DNA of 64,000 nucleotides from NCBI RefSeq assembly GCF_000970085.1, contig NZ_CP009506.1:2728001-2792000 (forward strand). Direction: 5' to 3'. The first letter of the stretch is position 1, and the number at the start of each line of letters is the position of its first letter. Shown here in pieces: positions 54,207-63,854 of this stretch. The notes under the pieces were generated by a model. The model saw only the letters and a list, made by a program, of their open reading frames with translations. It was not told where the DNA came from and ran no database searches. Source of the stretch: Methanosarcina siciliae T4/M. GTDB lineage: Archaea; Halobacteriota; Methanosarcinia; Methanosarcinales; Methanosarcinaceae. Made by a program: the position numbers and the translations under genes.

Positions 54207-54388
54207 CAATCTATGCAGAAACCGGGGCAAGGCTCGGATTCTGAGAGACTTCCGGGAACCCCGATAGGCACTAACCGGTTTTTAATTTCATCCTGAAAAT
54301 TTGTTTTTGGTCCCGTATGAGAACAGTCTACTCATTTTACTGAGATTACATTGAAGGAGTAGAATGTTCATATAGAGGACTTAAACCT

Positions 54389-55879
54389 TCAAGTGCTCCC
54401 GATTCCCTGCAAAAGCTTTTCCATTACCCGGTCCACTGTAAAGCTTGCTGCTTTCTGGCGTGGAGGAAACTCTTCAAACGTTGCCAGGAAGTCTCCTACT
54501 ACACCCTGGGCAGGCACCAGCAGGAAGGCATGGTCGAGCATCCAGTCGTAGTAAGTATTGGATGTCCGATCTGCTCTTTCATACGGGTCGGTACGCAGAT
54601 TGAATATTTTCGGTACACGCAGCGGGACAAAAGGTTCTGCCCAGATAAGGAGCGTGCCGGTGGCGCGTTGCTCCAAAAAGACCAGTTTCCAGTTGTCGTA
54701 CCTTATAGCCATAAGGTCTCCGTCGTCAGAGAAGTAAAAGAAATCATTCCTGGGAGATTTTTTTTCCTTCCCGGTCAGGTAAGGGAGCAGGTTATAACCG
54801 TCAAGATGCACCTTGAAAGTTTTGTCTCCTGCTTTGTGGCCTTTTTTAAGCTTCTCTTTAATATCCGTTTCTCCTGCTGCGGCAAGCACAGTAGGCAACC
54901 AGTCTATATGGCTCACAATCTCGTTAGAAACTGTACCTGCCGGAATCTTACCGGGCCAGCGTATTAACTCAGGAACACGGAAAGCTCCTTCCCAGCAGGA
55001 ATCTTTCTCGTTGCGGAACGGTGTCATAGCTGCATCGGGCCAGGAGTTCATATGTGGTCCGTTGTCCGTGCTGTAGATGACAATGGTATCGTCAGCGATG
55101 CCTATTTCGTCCAGCAGGTCGAGAAGCACGCCTATCTGCCGATCATGCTCGATCATGGCATCATGGTACGCGGATTGCCATCGCCCCGACTGTCCCCGTA
55201 TCCTGTCCGGGATGTGCGTCCTGAAATGCATTCTTGTGGTATTGAACCAGACAAAGAACGGCTTTTCCGCTTCATGCTGACGTTTGATAAAACCGATGGC
55301 TGCATCCAGAAATTCCTGGTCTACTTCTTCCATCCGTTTTTTTGTCAACGGGCCCGTATCCTCGATGCGGCCGTCGGCATAGCTATGGATTACCCCCCTG
55401 GGGCCATAGTTCTTCCGGAAATTAGGAAAGTCTTTTTCAGGTGGATAATCGCGTTTTTCAGGTTCTTCTTCAGCATTCAAATGATAAAGGTTGCCAAAGA
55501 ACTCGTCAAAACCATGGTTGGTGGGCAGGTATTCGTCCCGGTCCCCGAGATGGTTCTTTCCAAACTGACCGGTGGCATAACCCAGCGGTTTCAGCAGTTC
55601 GGCAATTGTAGGGTCTTCAGGCTGAAGTCCCACCTTTGCTCCGGGCATGCCCACTTTACTCAGTCCCGTACGGAAGGCACTCTGCCCGGTGATAAACGAA
55701 GCTCTTCCGGCAGTACAGCTCTGCTCCCCGTAAGAGTCCGTAAACCTGATACCTTCGTTAGCTATCCTGTCAATGTTCGGTGTTCCGTAGCCCATCAGGC
55801 CGTCGCTGTAGCAACTGAGATTACTAATGCCAATGTCATCTCCCCAGATGACCAGTATATTCGGTTTCTTTTCTGTCAT
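54389..55879 (-). CDS. Sulfatase-type hydrolase (CxAxR formylglycine motif)
   Basis: 496 residues of the sulfatase/alkaline-phosphatase superfamily. NILVIWGDDIGISNL gives the metal DD pair. SCTAGRASFITG (Cys55) is the formylglycine site, CxAxR instead of the usual CxPxR, a form accepted by anaerobic maturases. FGKNHLGD, STDNGPH and WEGAFRVPELIRWPG are further active-site blocks. No signal peptide, so it should act in the cytoplasm, unlike most bacterial sulfatases. The ATG at 55879 follows GGGGG. Its upstream neighbour is the maturase. The substrate is unknown (a sulfate ester by motif). Confidence 0.9.
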   Translation of the reverse strand: MTEKKPNILVIWGDDIGISNLSCYSDGLMGYGTPNIDRIANEGIRFTDSYGEQSCTAGRASFITGQSAFRTGLSKVGMPGAKVGLQPEDPTIAELLKPLGYATGQFGKNHLGDRDEYLPTNHGFDEFFGNLYHLNAEEEPEKRDYPPEKDFPNFRKNYGPRGVIHSYADGRIEDTGPLTKKRMEEVDQEFLDAAIGFIKRQHEAEKPFFVWFNTTRMHFRTHIPDRIRGQSGRWQSAYHDAMIEHDRQIGVLLDLLDEIGIADDTIVIYSTDNGPHMNSWPDAAMTPFRNEKDSCWEGAFRVPELIRWPGKIPAGTVSNEIVSHIDWLPTVLAAAGETDIKEKLKKGHKAGDKTFKVHLDGYNLLPYLTGKEKKSPRNDFFYFSDDGDLMAIRYDNWKLVFLEQRATGTLLIWAEPFVPLRVPKIFNLRTDPYERADRTSNTYYDWMLDHAFLLVPAQGVVGDFLATFEEFPPRQKAASFTVDRVMEKLLQGIGST

Positions 55880-56031
55880 TCTTAACCCCCATAATAGATT
55901 GGTTGAGATTCTGGATTAGCGCTTTTAAGCGGTATCCAAGTTTGAAGAAATTTATCTGGATTTATCCTTCTCTTCACGTTGTTTCTTCAGGAAACACATA
56001 GATCAGGGCCGTGGTTGTGCCCCGAGCGTCC

Positions 56032-57342
56032 TTAAATTCTTACTTTTTTTTTCAGTCGATCTTTCTGCTGACCGTGACAGCGTTTGAACTTGAGCCCGCT
56101 GCCGCAGGGACAGAGATCGTTTCGACCTGCCCTTTCAAAAGCCTCTTCCAGAGCCAGGACCCGCATCACCTCTGCGGCCGGGTAGCCCCTGCGTATCAGG
56201 CCTGCAAGGACCTGCATCGGGAAATCTATGTGCCGGAAGAAAGCTTTCCAGCCCTCACAGAGGTAGTTCAGGCCGGATTCCCCGGAAGAAGTAGTAAGGA
56301 AGCGGTTTTTAGGGCATTCCCCCCTGCAGGCAAAGAGCACCTCGCATTCCCGGCATACCTGCGGGAGAGCGGCCCTTTTTTCCTGTCCGAACATGTACTG
56401 CTTTTCCGAAGCGGCAAGCTCGCCTATCTCTTTTTCCATAATATTTCCCAGCAGATAGTCCGGCTCCACAAAATGGTCGCAGGAGTAGAGGTCTCCGTTG
56501 TGTTCCAGGGCAAGCCCCATCCCGCATGTTTCTTCAAAAACGCACATTCCTGAAGGCAGCCCCAGCCATCGGCGTGCAGAAGCTTCAAAAGTCTGCACGA
56601 AGACCTTCCCCACATCATTTCTAACCCACTCGTCGAAAATGCGGCTCAGGAAAGTTCCGAACTTTTCCGGATGTACCGAACGGTCCGAGACCGTGTCTCC
56701 CTTCTGGTAAAGGGTATATCCCCCCTCATTGATTCGCTCTACTACCGGAATAAACTGAATCCAGTCGGTCTTTGCTTCATCCCGCAGGAAACGATAGACC
56801 TCCAGCGGATAATCGGCATTAGCCCTGTTTACTGTTGTCAGGACATTATATTCCACGCCATTTTTTTGCAGGAGGCGCAGCCCTTCCATGACCCTATCGA
56901 AGCTCCCCTCCCCTTTTTTGTCCACCCGGTAGGCATCATGCAGTTCCCGGGGGCCGTCGATGCTGATCCCGATGAGAAAATTGTTTTCCTTAAAGAAGCG
57001 GCACCATTCGTCGTCCAGCAGCGTGCCGTTGGTCTGCATCGTATTTTCGAACGTCATGCCCGGTTTTTTGTACTTTTCCTGCAGTTCGATGGCACGCCGG
57101 TAAAAGTTGATTCCCATCAGGGTGGGTTCCCCCCCCTGCCAGGCAACGGTCACCTGCGGGCTACTGTGGGCTGCAATCAGCTGCCGGACGTAGTTTTCCA
57201 GCACTTCATCTGACATACGGAACCTGCTGCCCGGATAGAGCAGCTCTTTGTCCAGGAAGAAGCAGTAGGAGCAGGCGAGGTTGCAGATAGCCCCTGTAGG
57301 CTTTGCCAGCACATGGATTCGGAGGGGCAGCGATTTTGTCAT
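56032..57342 (-). CDS. Anaerobic sulfatase-maturating enzyme (radical SAM) with C-terminal SEC-C motif
   Basis: 436 residues. CNLACSYC (Cys20, 24, 27) binds the radical SAM 4Fe-4S cluster. VAWQGGEPTLMG is the SAM-binding block. The SPASM-type cysteines are in CVFEETCGMG, YSCDHFV and CRECEVLFACRGECPKNR, which is the anSME pattern. anSME oxidises the active-site Cys or Ser of sulfatases to formylglycine without oxygen. The last 30 residues (GRNDLCPCGSGLKFKRCHG) are a SEC-C zinc motif, as in SecA, an added module. ATG 57342 after GGGAGG. It lies directly between the two intact sulfatase genes with the AI-2E permease, and clearly serves them. Confidence 0.92.
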   Translation of the reverse strand: MTKSLPLRIHVLAKPTGAICNLACSYCFFLDKELLYPGSRFRMSDEVLENYVRQLIAAHSSPQVTVAWQGGEPTLMGINFYRRAIELQEKYKKPGMTFENTMQTNGTLLDDEWCRFFKENNFLIGISIDGPRELHDAYRVDKKGEGSFDRVMEGLRLLQKNGVEYNVLTTVNRANADYPLEVYRFLRDEAKTDWIQFIPVVERINEGGYTLYQKGDTVSDRSVHPEKFGTFLSRIFDEWVRNDVGKVFVQTFEASARRWLGLPSGMCVFEETCGMGLALEHNGDLYSCDHFVEPDYLLGNIMEKEIGELAASEKQYMFGQEKRAALPQVCRECEVLFACRGECPKNRFLTTSSGESGLNYLCEGWKAFFRHIDFPMQVLAGLIRRGYPAAEVMRVLALEEAFERAGRNDLCPCGSGLKFKRCHGQQKDRLKKKVRI

Positions 57343-57490
57343 TTAGCAGTGCCTCCCTGAGCCCGGATTTCCGGGTTGAATTTGAGCTCCATGATCCGGA
57401 CAATTATTCGGGCCATTATTCGGATTTCGTAAGGTCTGCCTGTATTTTCGGTCATTTGAAATTCTCCTTCTGTCCTGTGCCCTCGGCTCT

Positions 57491-58498
57491 TTACTTCTCC
57501 GCGAAAACCCCTTCCTCGCGTAAGCGGTGCACCGTCTGTATCACAACTGCAGTCAGCGGCACTGCCAGTATCATGGCCAGGAATCCGCCGACAACACCGG
57601 ATGCGATCGTAACCAGGAACACAACCAGCGGGTGAATCTTAAGAGTTGTCCCCAGAGCCCAGGTATTTATGGCATTCTGAAGCGCTCCGTTGGATATGGT
57701 CACAGCCACCGCAATAATCAGTGCGGTTTCCGGCCCCCCGGAACCAAAGGCGATAATTACGGCAAAAGCCCCGCCAATGAAGGCGCCTATGTAGGGGATG
57801 AATGAAGTAAAAAAGTACAGGATGAGAATCGAGCCTATAAGGGGCACCTTGAGGATGATCAGGGGAATGACCACCACGATCGCAGTGATCGCCGCAGTGA
57901 TCGCAGTTCCCCGGAAATAGAGGCGTATGGAACGGCTGACGTCGGCAACGATAGCAGCACCTGTCCCGGGTTTTAGGTTGAACTGCCGTGCCAGCCAGAC
58001 CTCTATTTCGGGCCCGTCCCGCAGGATGAAAAAAAGGATGAAAACGCTGAAATAGATCCCGATCAGGAGCGCTATAGCACTCGAAAATGTGCTGCTGAAA
58101 AGCCCGATAATGCCCTGACCCAGTGCAGGCAGGGAATTCGAGAATGCGGTGCTGATGGAATTGAGGGTTTCCTCTTTGACCTGGAACTGCAGCAACCAGG
58201 CCTGCAGGCTTGCCCATCCGGCTTCGAGCTGGAGGACGATTTCGGCTCCCTGGTCAATGAAACCTTTTACCAGGATAACGAACAGGGCGGCAACACCCAG
58301 AAATATAAACAGCATGGTCAGTACCGTGCCGATATTTCGGGGAACACGCCGCCGCTCCAGTATGTCCACTAGCGGCCGAAAGACGATGCCTATCACCACT
58401 GCGATGAGCAACGGGACGGTGATACTGCTCACTGTTGCAATGACGCTGAGGACTGTACTGGCGGCGAGCATGATGCCAAGGAAGAGCCAGCTAGCCAC
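57491..58498 (-). CDS. AI-2E/PerM family membrane permease, start unclear
   Basis: 335 residues or more, with seven to eight membrane helices in the PerM/YdiK pattern: VPLLIAVVIGIVFRPLVDIL, FLGVAALFVILVKGF, a long amphipathic region (residues about 80-140), then IPLIILKVPLIGSILIL and FIPYIGAFIGGAFAVIIAFGSG, and a C-terminal LAVPLTAVVIQTV. Known relatives export small signals or act as Na+/H+ antiporters. GTG 58498 has no site. The frame extends upstream through a sensible sequence (SEFSRSAPYWLRRAG) to TAA/ATC after GGGGGA at about 58570; an ATG at 58578 is in another frame, so a frameshift near 58545 or a non-standard start is likely. Confidence 0.82.
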   Translation of the reverse strand: MASWLFLGIMLAASTVLSVIATVSSITVPLLIAVVIGIVFRPLVDILERRRVPRNIGTVLTMLFIFLGVAALFVILVKGFIDQGAEIVLQLEAGWASLQAWLLQFQVKEETLNSISTAFSNSLPALGQGIIGLFSSTFSSAIALLIGIYFSVFILFFILRDGPEIEVWLARQFNLKPGTGAAIVADVSRSIRLYFRGTAITAAITAIVVVIPLIILKVPLIGSILILYFFTSFIPYIGAFIGGAFAVIIAFGSGGPETALIIAVAVTISNGALQNAINTWALGTTLKIHPLVVFLVTIASGVVGGFLAMILAVPLTAVVIQTVHRLREEGVFAEK

Positions 58499-58675
58499 AC
58501 CTGCACGGCGCAGCCAGTACGGTGCACTTCTGGAAAATTCGCTTTGAGAACCTTTGTACGTGATGATTTATCCCCCATGATAGATCTGGCAGTTACCGGA
58601 CCGCCAGGCCTTTGTCCTATCTTTACTGTATCACCAGAGCCGCACAGATATCGGTTTAGTGGATAGTTAAGCTGC

Positions 58676-61030
58676 TTATTGCCGCGCCATGACCATCCGC
58701 ATCCCAACTTCCTTATCCTCGATCAGTTTGCCGCTCACATCCACGGTCACGCTGTAGATTTTGCCCGTAAACTCAAAGGGAGGCCGGTAGTCGGGTGTGA
58801 CCGGAGCCCCGGGAGCCGAGCCGCAGGTAACCCCGCTCGTTAGTCCAAGCATAAGTGGGGTCGTTACCGGAACCTCAGCCTGCCCGACCAGGTTCCCGTC
58901 TATATAGAGCTGAGCCCTTCCAGGTGCGCCTTTTCCGCTGGCAACATCCGGCTCCCCGGTCACCTCGAACTCGAAACGGAGTTTATGCCGACCCTCAGGC
59001 ACCTTTTCACCGGATTCGACATGATAAAGAGCCCTTGCTACGTAGTTGTGTACCCAGTGCAGTTTTCCGCCTTTCATATAGAACGAATATCCGGCGTCAA
59101 TACCCCCATGGGCAAGCAGAACCCCTTCAGCGCCTCCGACAGGGATTTCCACATCGGCTGTGATGCTATGCGGGCGGTTGAGCACACTAACTGCTGCATT
59201 TGCTGGAATCGCCTGGGTTCCGGGATAATAAGTGTAACGCGTTCGATCCACTGCTATTTGCGGCCGCTCATCAGCAAGGCGCAGCACTCCCCGGGCATCG
59301 ATAGGTAACACATTATATTTCCCTGCCTCTGCATACCAGGTGGCAATCATCTCGATCAACTTCGGCCGGTTTTCTGCAGCCACATTCTCGTTCTCTGTCC
59401 AATCCTTCTGAACATTGTAAAGTTCCCAGCCTGTTGCATCCAGCTCGGTTAACTTTTCTGCCGAAATCGGTTCGCCGAAGGGTTTTCCTGCTTCAGTGAA
59501 AGAAGGACCCGGCCAGGGACACACTGCACGCCAGCCGTCGTGATACAGGGAACGGTGCCCCATCATCTCGAAATACTGGGTGTGGTGTCTGGAAGGGGCA
59601 TTTGCATTTCCCAGGGTATGTGCAAAACTTACACCTTCAATGGGCGACTGTGTTACACCTTTGATAACCGTCAGAGGCTCAATCCCCAGGCATTCCAGGA
59701 TCGTAGGAACCATATCGATAGCGTGGGCGTACTGTGTGCGGACCTCGCCTCTGGCACTGATCCCTCCGGGCCAGTGGACAATAAAGGGATCGCTGACGCC
59801 TCCGCGGTACGTTTCTCGTTTCCAGCGGCGGAAGGGAGTATCTCCTGCCCATGTCCAGCCCCAGGCATAGTGGTTGAAGGTCTCCGGGCCTCCAAGTTTA
59901 TCAAGCCGGGTAAGGTTCTCTTCGAGTGATTCGGGCACGTTGTTGAAAAACAAATTTTCGTTGACCGAGCCAGTGGGCCCGCCTTCGGAACTTGCACCGT
60001 TGTCGGAAATCACCATGATCAGGGTGTTTTCAAATTCTCCCATGTCTTTCAGGAACTGCAGCAGCCTTCCAATATGGTAATCGGTATGCTCAAGGAAACC
60101 GGCAAAAACCTCCATCATGCGGGCATAGAGCTTCTGCTCTTCAGGCGAACATTCTCCCCAGGGCTTGACATCCGGGTCGTGGCGGGAGATTTTTGCGTCT
60201 TTTGGGACGATCCCCAGCTCTTTCTGTCGGGCAAATGTTTTTTCCCGGTAAGCCTCCCAGCCGTCTTCGAACTTGCCTTTGTATTTGTCCGCCCATTCCT
60301 TAGGAACGTGGTGAGGAGCATGCATGGCTCCGGGGCAGAAGTACATGAAAAAAGGCTTGTTGGGAGCGACCTGTTTGGAGTCGGCAATGAACTGGATAGC
60401 CCTGTCTGCCAGGTCCTCGTTCAGGGTATAGCCTTCCTCGGGAGTTTTGGGAGGGCTTACGGGATGGTTGTCGTAAACCAGCTCAGGATAATACTGGTGG
60501 GTTTCGCCTCCTAAAAAGCCGTAATAGCGCTCAAACCCTCTTCCTAAAGGCCAGCGGCCATAGGGCCCTGCTGACGCGATCTGGTCTGCTGGTGTCAGAT
60601 GCCACTTGCCGACGGCATAGGTATTGTAACCGTGTTCCAGAAGCATCTCTGACAGAAACCCATTTTCAAAAGGTATGTACCCGTTGTAGCCGGGATAGCC
60701 TGTTGAACCCTCGGTGATGCAGGCCATGTTGTTCGAATGATGGTTTCGCCCTGTCAGGATACAGGTGCGGGTGGGAGAACACAGGGCCGTTGTGTGCATA
60801 TTGTTATAAACAAGCCCTCCTTCTGCCAGGCTGTCCAGATTGGGTGTATTAATGGGTGAGCCGTAACAGCCGAGCTGTCCGAAGCCGGTGTCGTCCAGCA
60901 CAATAAACAGGACATTTGGAGCGCCTTCTTTAGCTCTCCGGGGTTCAGGCCAGGCTGATTCGGACTGGTCTGCCGTCCGGCCTATTACTCCGGGGAAGGC
61001 GGTTCCGGGTTTGTATTCTTTTAATGGCAT
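58676..61030 (-). CDS. Large sulfatase-type hydrolase (CSPTR motif) with C-terminal beta-sandwich
   Basis: 784 residues. NVLFIVLDDTGFGQLGCYG gives the metal aspartates. ALCSPTRTCILTGRNHH holds the formylglycine Cys84 in the canonical CxPxR. VGKWHL, ISDNGASSEGG and WKRETYRGGVSDPFIVHWPG complete the active site. The last 170 residues (from about SVLNRPHSITADVEIP) are a concanavalin-like beta-sandwich with HGGIDAGYSFYM and AQLYIDGNLVG, possibly for carbohydrate or lipid binding. No signal peptide. ATG 61030 after GAGGAGGAG. This is the large arylsulfatase type common in actinobacteria and cyanobacteria; its presence in a methanogen suggests transfer from bacteria. Confidence 0.92.
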   Translation of the reverse strand: MPLKEYKPGTAFPGVIGRTADQSESAWPEPRRAKEGAPNVLFIVLDDTGFGQLGCYGSPINTPNLDSLAEGGLVYNNMHTTALCSPTRTCILTGRNHHSNNMACITEGSTGYPGYNGYIPFENGFLSEMLLEHGYNTYAVGKWHLTPADQIASAGPYGRWPLGRGFERYYGFLGGETHQYYPELVYDNHPVSPPKTPEEGYTLNEDLADRAIQFIADSKQVAPNKPFFMYFCPGAMHAPHHVPKEWADKYKGKFEDGWEAYREKTFARQKELGIVPKDAKISRHDPDVKPWGECSPEEQKLYARMMEVFAGFLEHTDYHIGRLLQFLKDMGEFENTLIMVISDNGASSEGGPTGSVNENLFFNNVPESLEENLTRLDKLGGPETFNHYAWGWTWAGDTPFRRWKRETYRGGVSDPFIVHWPGGISARGEVRTQYAHAIDMVPTILECLGIEPLTVIKGVTQSPIEGVSFAHTLGNANAPSRHHTQYFEMMGHRSLYHDGWRAVCPWPGPSFTEAGKPFGEPISAEKLTELDATGWELYNVQKDWTENENVAAENRPKLIEMIATWYAEAGKYNVLPIDARGVLRLADERPQIAVDRTRYTYYPGTQAIPANAAVSVLNRPHSITADVEIPVGGAEGVLLAHGGIDAGYSFYMKGGKLHWVHNYVARALYHVESGEKVPEGRHKLRFEFEVTGEPDVASGKGAPGRAQLYIDGNLVGQAEVPVTTPLMLGLTSGVTCGSAPGAPVTPDYRPPFEFTGKIYSVTVDVSGKLIEDKEVGMRMVMARQ

Positions 61031-61240
61031 TTCTCCTCCTCTCAGACTTGGATTTTCCGAAAATACAAAAAAATAAACCTGAAAAAATACTCAAAAATAG
61101 AAACGGGGGAAGGAATTGACGTTTTCTCCTTTTCCCCATTCATTTTATTCAAGAATCTCTTGCAAGAATCACTGTTTTTACTTTTTCAGCAATTTCAGGA
61201 AATATTTTTAATTTCCGGAAGATGGTTTTCCAGTCAAATT

Positions 61241-61759
61241 TCAGTGTGCTGGAGCTGCTGCTTCTTCTTCTTCGGCGAATACTTCGCGTAGTTTGTCTTC
61301 TTCTTCCTTTGACAGGTTGGAAGCGATGAGTTCGAACTTCATTCCCCTTGTAGCTTCGACTACCTTATCCTGCACGGCATCGCTGGTAAGTAGAAAGAGG
61401 GCAGAGGTGCCTTCGGTAACTTTACTGCGGACAGACTTGATGAAATCATCACTGATCCCCACATCGGCAAAGGAGGCGGACAGCGCACCGATAGCTGCCC
61501 CGACGACCATCCCGAAGATCGGAACCAGGAAGATCAGGCCGAATAGCATGCCCCAGAAAGCTCCACTAAGCGCGCCTACCCCGGTCATGCTGGTTAACTG
61601 CTTCGTTTTTGGTTTCTTTTTGCCCATAGGCCAGGAAACGATTGCCGCGTCCTGCAGGGTGATCAGCTGTTGCTTGCTCAAATCCTCTATCACTTGGAGT
61701 GCGTGTTCTGCACCGCCAGGGGTGTCAAATTTTAAAACGGTTAGAGTTGCTATATTCAT
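61241..61759 (-). CDS. DUF1269 family membrane-associated protein
   Basis: 172 residues. ATLTVLKFDTPGGAEHAL opens the fold, IVSWPMGKKKPKTKQL follows, then a glycine-rich membrane hairpin (GALSGAFWGMLFGLIFLVPIFGMVVGAAIGALSASFADVGI). The C-terminus reads TSALFLLTSDAVQDKVVEA and ends with an acidic alanine tail. This is DUF1269, unknown in function, common beside sulfatase-like and stress genes in bacteria. The ATG at 61759 follows AAGGAGG. It is co-directional with the sulfatase gene 210 bases downstream. Confidence 0.85.
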   Translation of the reverse strand: MNIATLTVLKFDTPGGAEHALQVIEDLSKQQLITLQDAAIVSWPMGKKKPKTKQLTSMTGVGALSGAFWGMLFGLIFLVPIFGMVVGAAIGALSASFADVGISDDFIKSVRSKVTEGTSALFLLTSDAVQDKVVEATRGMKFELIASNLSKEEEDKLREVFAEEEEAAAPAH

Positions 61760-62744
61760 GACCTCCTTTTATTTCAGATATTTTGCTGGTCCTTGTTTTT
61801 TGATGTAAACCTGTGTTTTGATGCCAGCCCGCCGGAGAGGGGAAACTGTCATCTCCACTACCGTTTTTCAAATCTTGAAACAGCCGGGGCAACATGTCTT
61901 CTTTCACGACTTACACATTTTCTGCTGTCTTAGCAGCATAAGTAGCCGGAAAGTCTACTCAAAGTCCACAAACCGTTTTGTGCCGGGGTCAAGGTAGTAT
62001 AGCTTCTAACAGGGAAATCCGCAGTATACTTTTTACGGTTTGTTCCCATGTAAGTTCACACAGTCAACAGATATCAATATCCTGCATAGCCAGAGCTATT
62101 CAGGGCGAGATGAATTCCATTTAAATTCTGGTTATTATCGGCTTGAACCTGAAGGCTTGAAATTCGTCAGGTGTTTTTCATTATTCCCTAAACCTGCCTG
62201 TCAGGTATCTGCCGGTAAATTTTGATGTTGTTAACCCCAGAGGAACCTTCGAGACCACTATCCCCAAGCTCGATGTTCACTAGTTCGCTTTATATAATTC
62301 TTCTTTTATACATATTATCCTATGCATGTTGATTTATTTTGTTAGGTCTGCTGAAATGGATTGTTCCTTTATTTTGAAAAAAATGGCTAAGTTATGATGT
62401 TTTCTGGCCCAGCAGAATTGCATTTGGCACCCGAGTTTTGCTTCATGTAAAAGTGATCAGGGAATCGATAACCTATTTCTTTTGCTTTTTCTGCTTTTTT
62501 GCAGGGCTTCCAGACAGGCTGGTAGAGGCGCCCAATGTACCTATGAATTGAAAAGCCGTTCCAGGGATAAAGAAAAGTATTCTTTCAGCCCATGGGCATT
62601 TCTCCAATGTATTGTTTCTCTTAATTGCGGTGTCGTTTTGTTGGGCCCTTTATATCCGGCTGGCGGCCCGGTCCAGGTCGCACGCGGGTCAGGGGAATAA
62701 AAAGGAAAGCGTCCTCCGGCCACCGGAATAGATTAACTGATTAA
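61760..62744. other. 1-kb intergenic region with repeat copy C
   Basis: Promoter of the DUF1269 gene at the low end. The middle is AT-rich with no gene. The second module of the dispersed repeat lies at 62490-62695. The first module is absent here. Confidence 0.5.
62490..62695 (+). repeat. Dispersed repeat, second module (copy C)
   Basis: TTTTTTGCAGGGC, then hairpin CTTCCAG-acagg-CTGGTAG (62507-62525). Compared with copy B the stem changed from C-G to T-A on both sides at the second pair, a compensating change. It then follows copy B for about 180 bases (CTCTTAATTGCGGTG). Confidence 0.65.
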
Positions 62745-63854
62745 TCAGGAATCACCTGTATCTTTGCCCTGCCTGGAAATTTTCAGCTCCTTATCCCGAT
62801 CCGCAAAATGAACAATGATGTCGGAAGAAGGCATTAATATATTCGCGTTTATCAGGGCTTTATATATTGCCGTGTTGAGCCTGTCCTCTGAAACTCTGGT
62901 TTCCACGTAGTTTTCGATCCAGCACCTGGCTTTGAACCTCACTCCTGATCCGGTAAACTCGAGTAAGAGAGCCTGTATCGGTTGTTCGTGCATGATCCAG
63001 GTTTCCTGCTTCATAGCCTCAATAATCAGGTTTCGTACATACTCGATATCAGGACCGTAGGATACAACTACATCGGTCTCAACACGGAACATCCTGCCGG
63101 GTATGGAATAATTCGTGACAAGATCCACCCCGATAATGGAGTTTGGGATTACTACCAGTCGGTTATCCCTGGTGAGGATGCGAGTCGACCGCCATCCGAT
63201 TTCTATAACATCTCCCCAGGTATCGAGTTTTTCTATACGAATGCGGTCTCCGATCCTGAAGGGGCGGTCGATTAGCAGCACGATCCCTGTAATTATATCC
63301 GCAAGCGTCGCCTGGGCTGCAAGACCAATTATGATTCCTCCGATACCCAGGGCAGTAAGGGACGCGGTAAATGCGGCTCCTGTGATCCCGAAATGTTCAA
63401 GAAGCACAATTATGGCCAGAAAACCGAAAACCAGAAAAAATATGTATTGTAGGGTGCGGATAATTCGCTGGTCGATCTCTTCCCTATCTTTCAGGGGCAC
63501 CCGGGAGAGATACCAGTTTGAAGCAATGGATATGAGGCGAAAAATAAAGTAGACTCCTATACACCAGCAGAGAAGGAAGAAGAAGTCATCCACGAGTCCT
63601 GCATAGAACCTGGATTCACTGAACAACTTTACTATGGCTTTCAGACCCCACAGCACGATGAAAAGCATCAGAAGGCTTTCCAGAAGGCGGAGAATCCGGT
63701 CATCAGCTTTTGTTTCTGTCTTTTTGATCATCGGCCAGAGAAGGTGCTTCAGGATTAACCGGCTTACTATTATTGCTCCCATTGTCAGCAACAGAATAAC
63801 GGCAAGTCTCAGGAGGATTCCACCAAGGGGAAGCACCTGTTCAATCTCAACCAT
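62745..63854 (-). CDS. MscS-family mechanosensitive channel
   Basis: 369 residues. N-terminal helices (LRLAVILLLTMGAIIVSRLIL; LLMLFIVLWGLKAIVKLF; FFFLLCWCIGVYFIFRLI) precede the pore helix TASLTALGIGGIIIGLAAQA and the cytoplasmic beta domain DIITGIVLLIDRPFRIGDRI then WGDVIEIGWRSTRILTRDNR, the MscS signature. This channel opens when membrane tension rises and vents solutes. ATG 63854 follows GGGGAGGAA; the frame extends 39 codons further, which would move the membrane start away. It begins the minus-strand island and may share regulation with DUF1269 and the sulfatases. Confidence 0.92.
   Translation of the reverse strand: MVEIEQVLPLGGILLRLAVILLLTMGAIIVSRLILKHLLWPMIKKTETKADDRILRLLESLLMLFIVLWGLKAIVKLFSESRFYAGLVDDFFFLLCWCIGVYFIFRLISIASNWYLSRVPLKDREEIDQRIIRTLQYIFFLVFGFLAIIVLLEHFGITGAAFTASLTALGIGGIIIGLAAQATLADIITGIVLLIDRPFRIGDRIRIEKLDTWGDVIEIGWRSTRILTRDNRLVVIPNSIIGVDLVTNYSIPGRMFRVETDVVVSYGPDIEYVRNLIIEAMKQETWIMHEQPIQALLLEFTGSGVRFKARCWIENYVETRVSEDRLNTAIYKALINANILMPSSDIIVHFADRDKELKISRQGKDTGDS

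Noticed and set aside
54056..54271. Cys-containing small frame between sulfatase and HAD genes
   Set aside because: It spans a perfect 15-bp inverted repeat, its GTG start has no ribosome-binding site, and cysteines are irregular. Kept only as a note in the hairpin entry.
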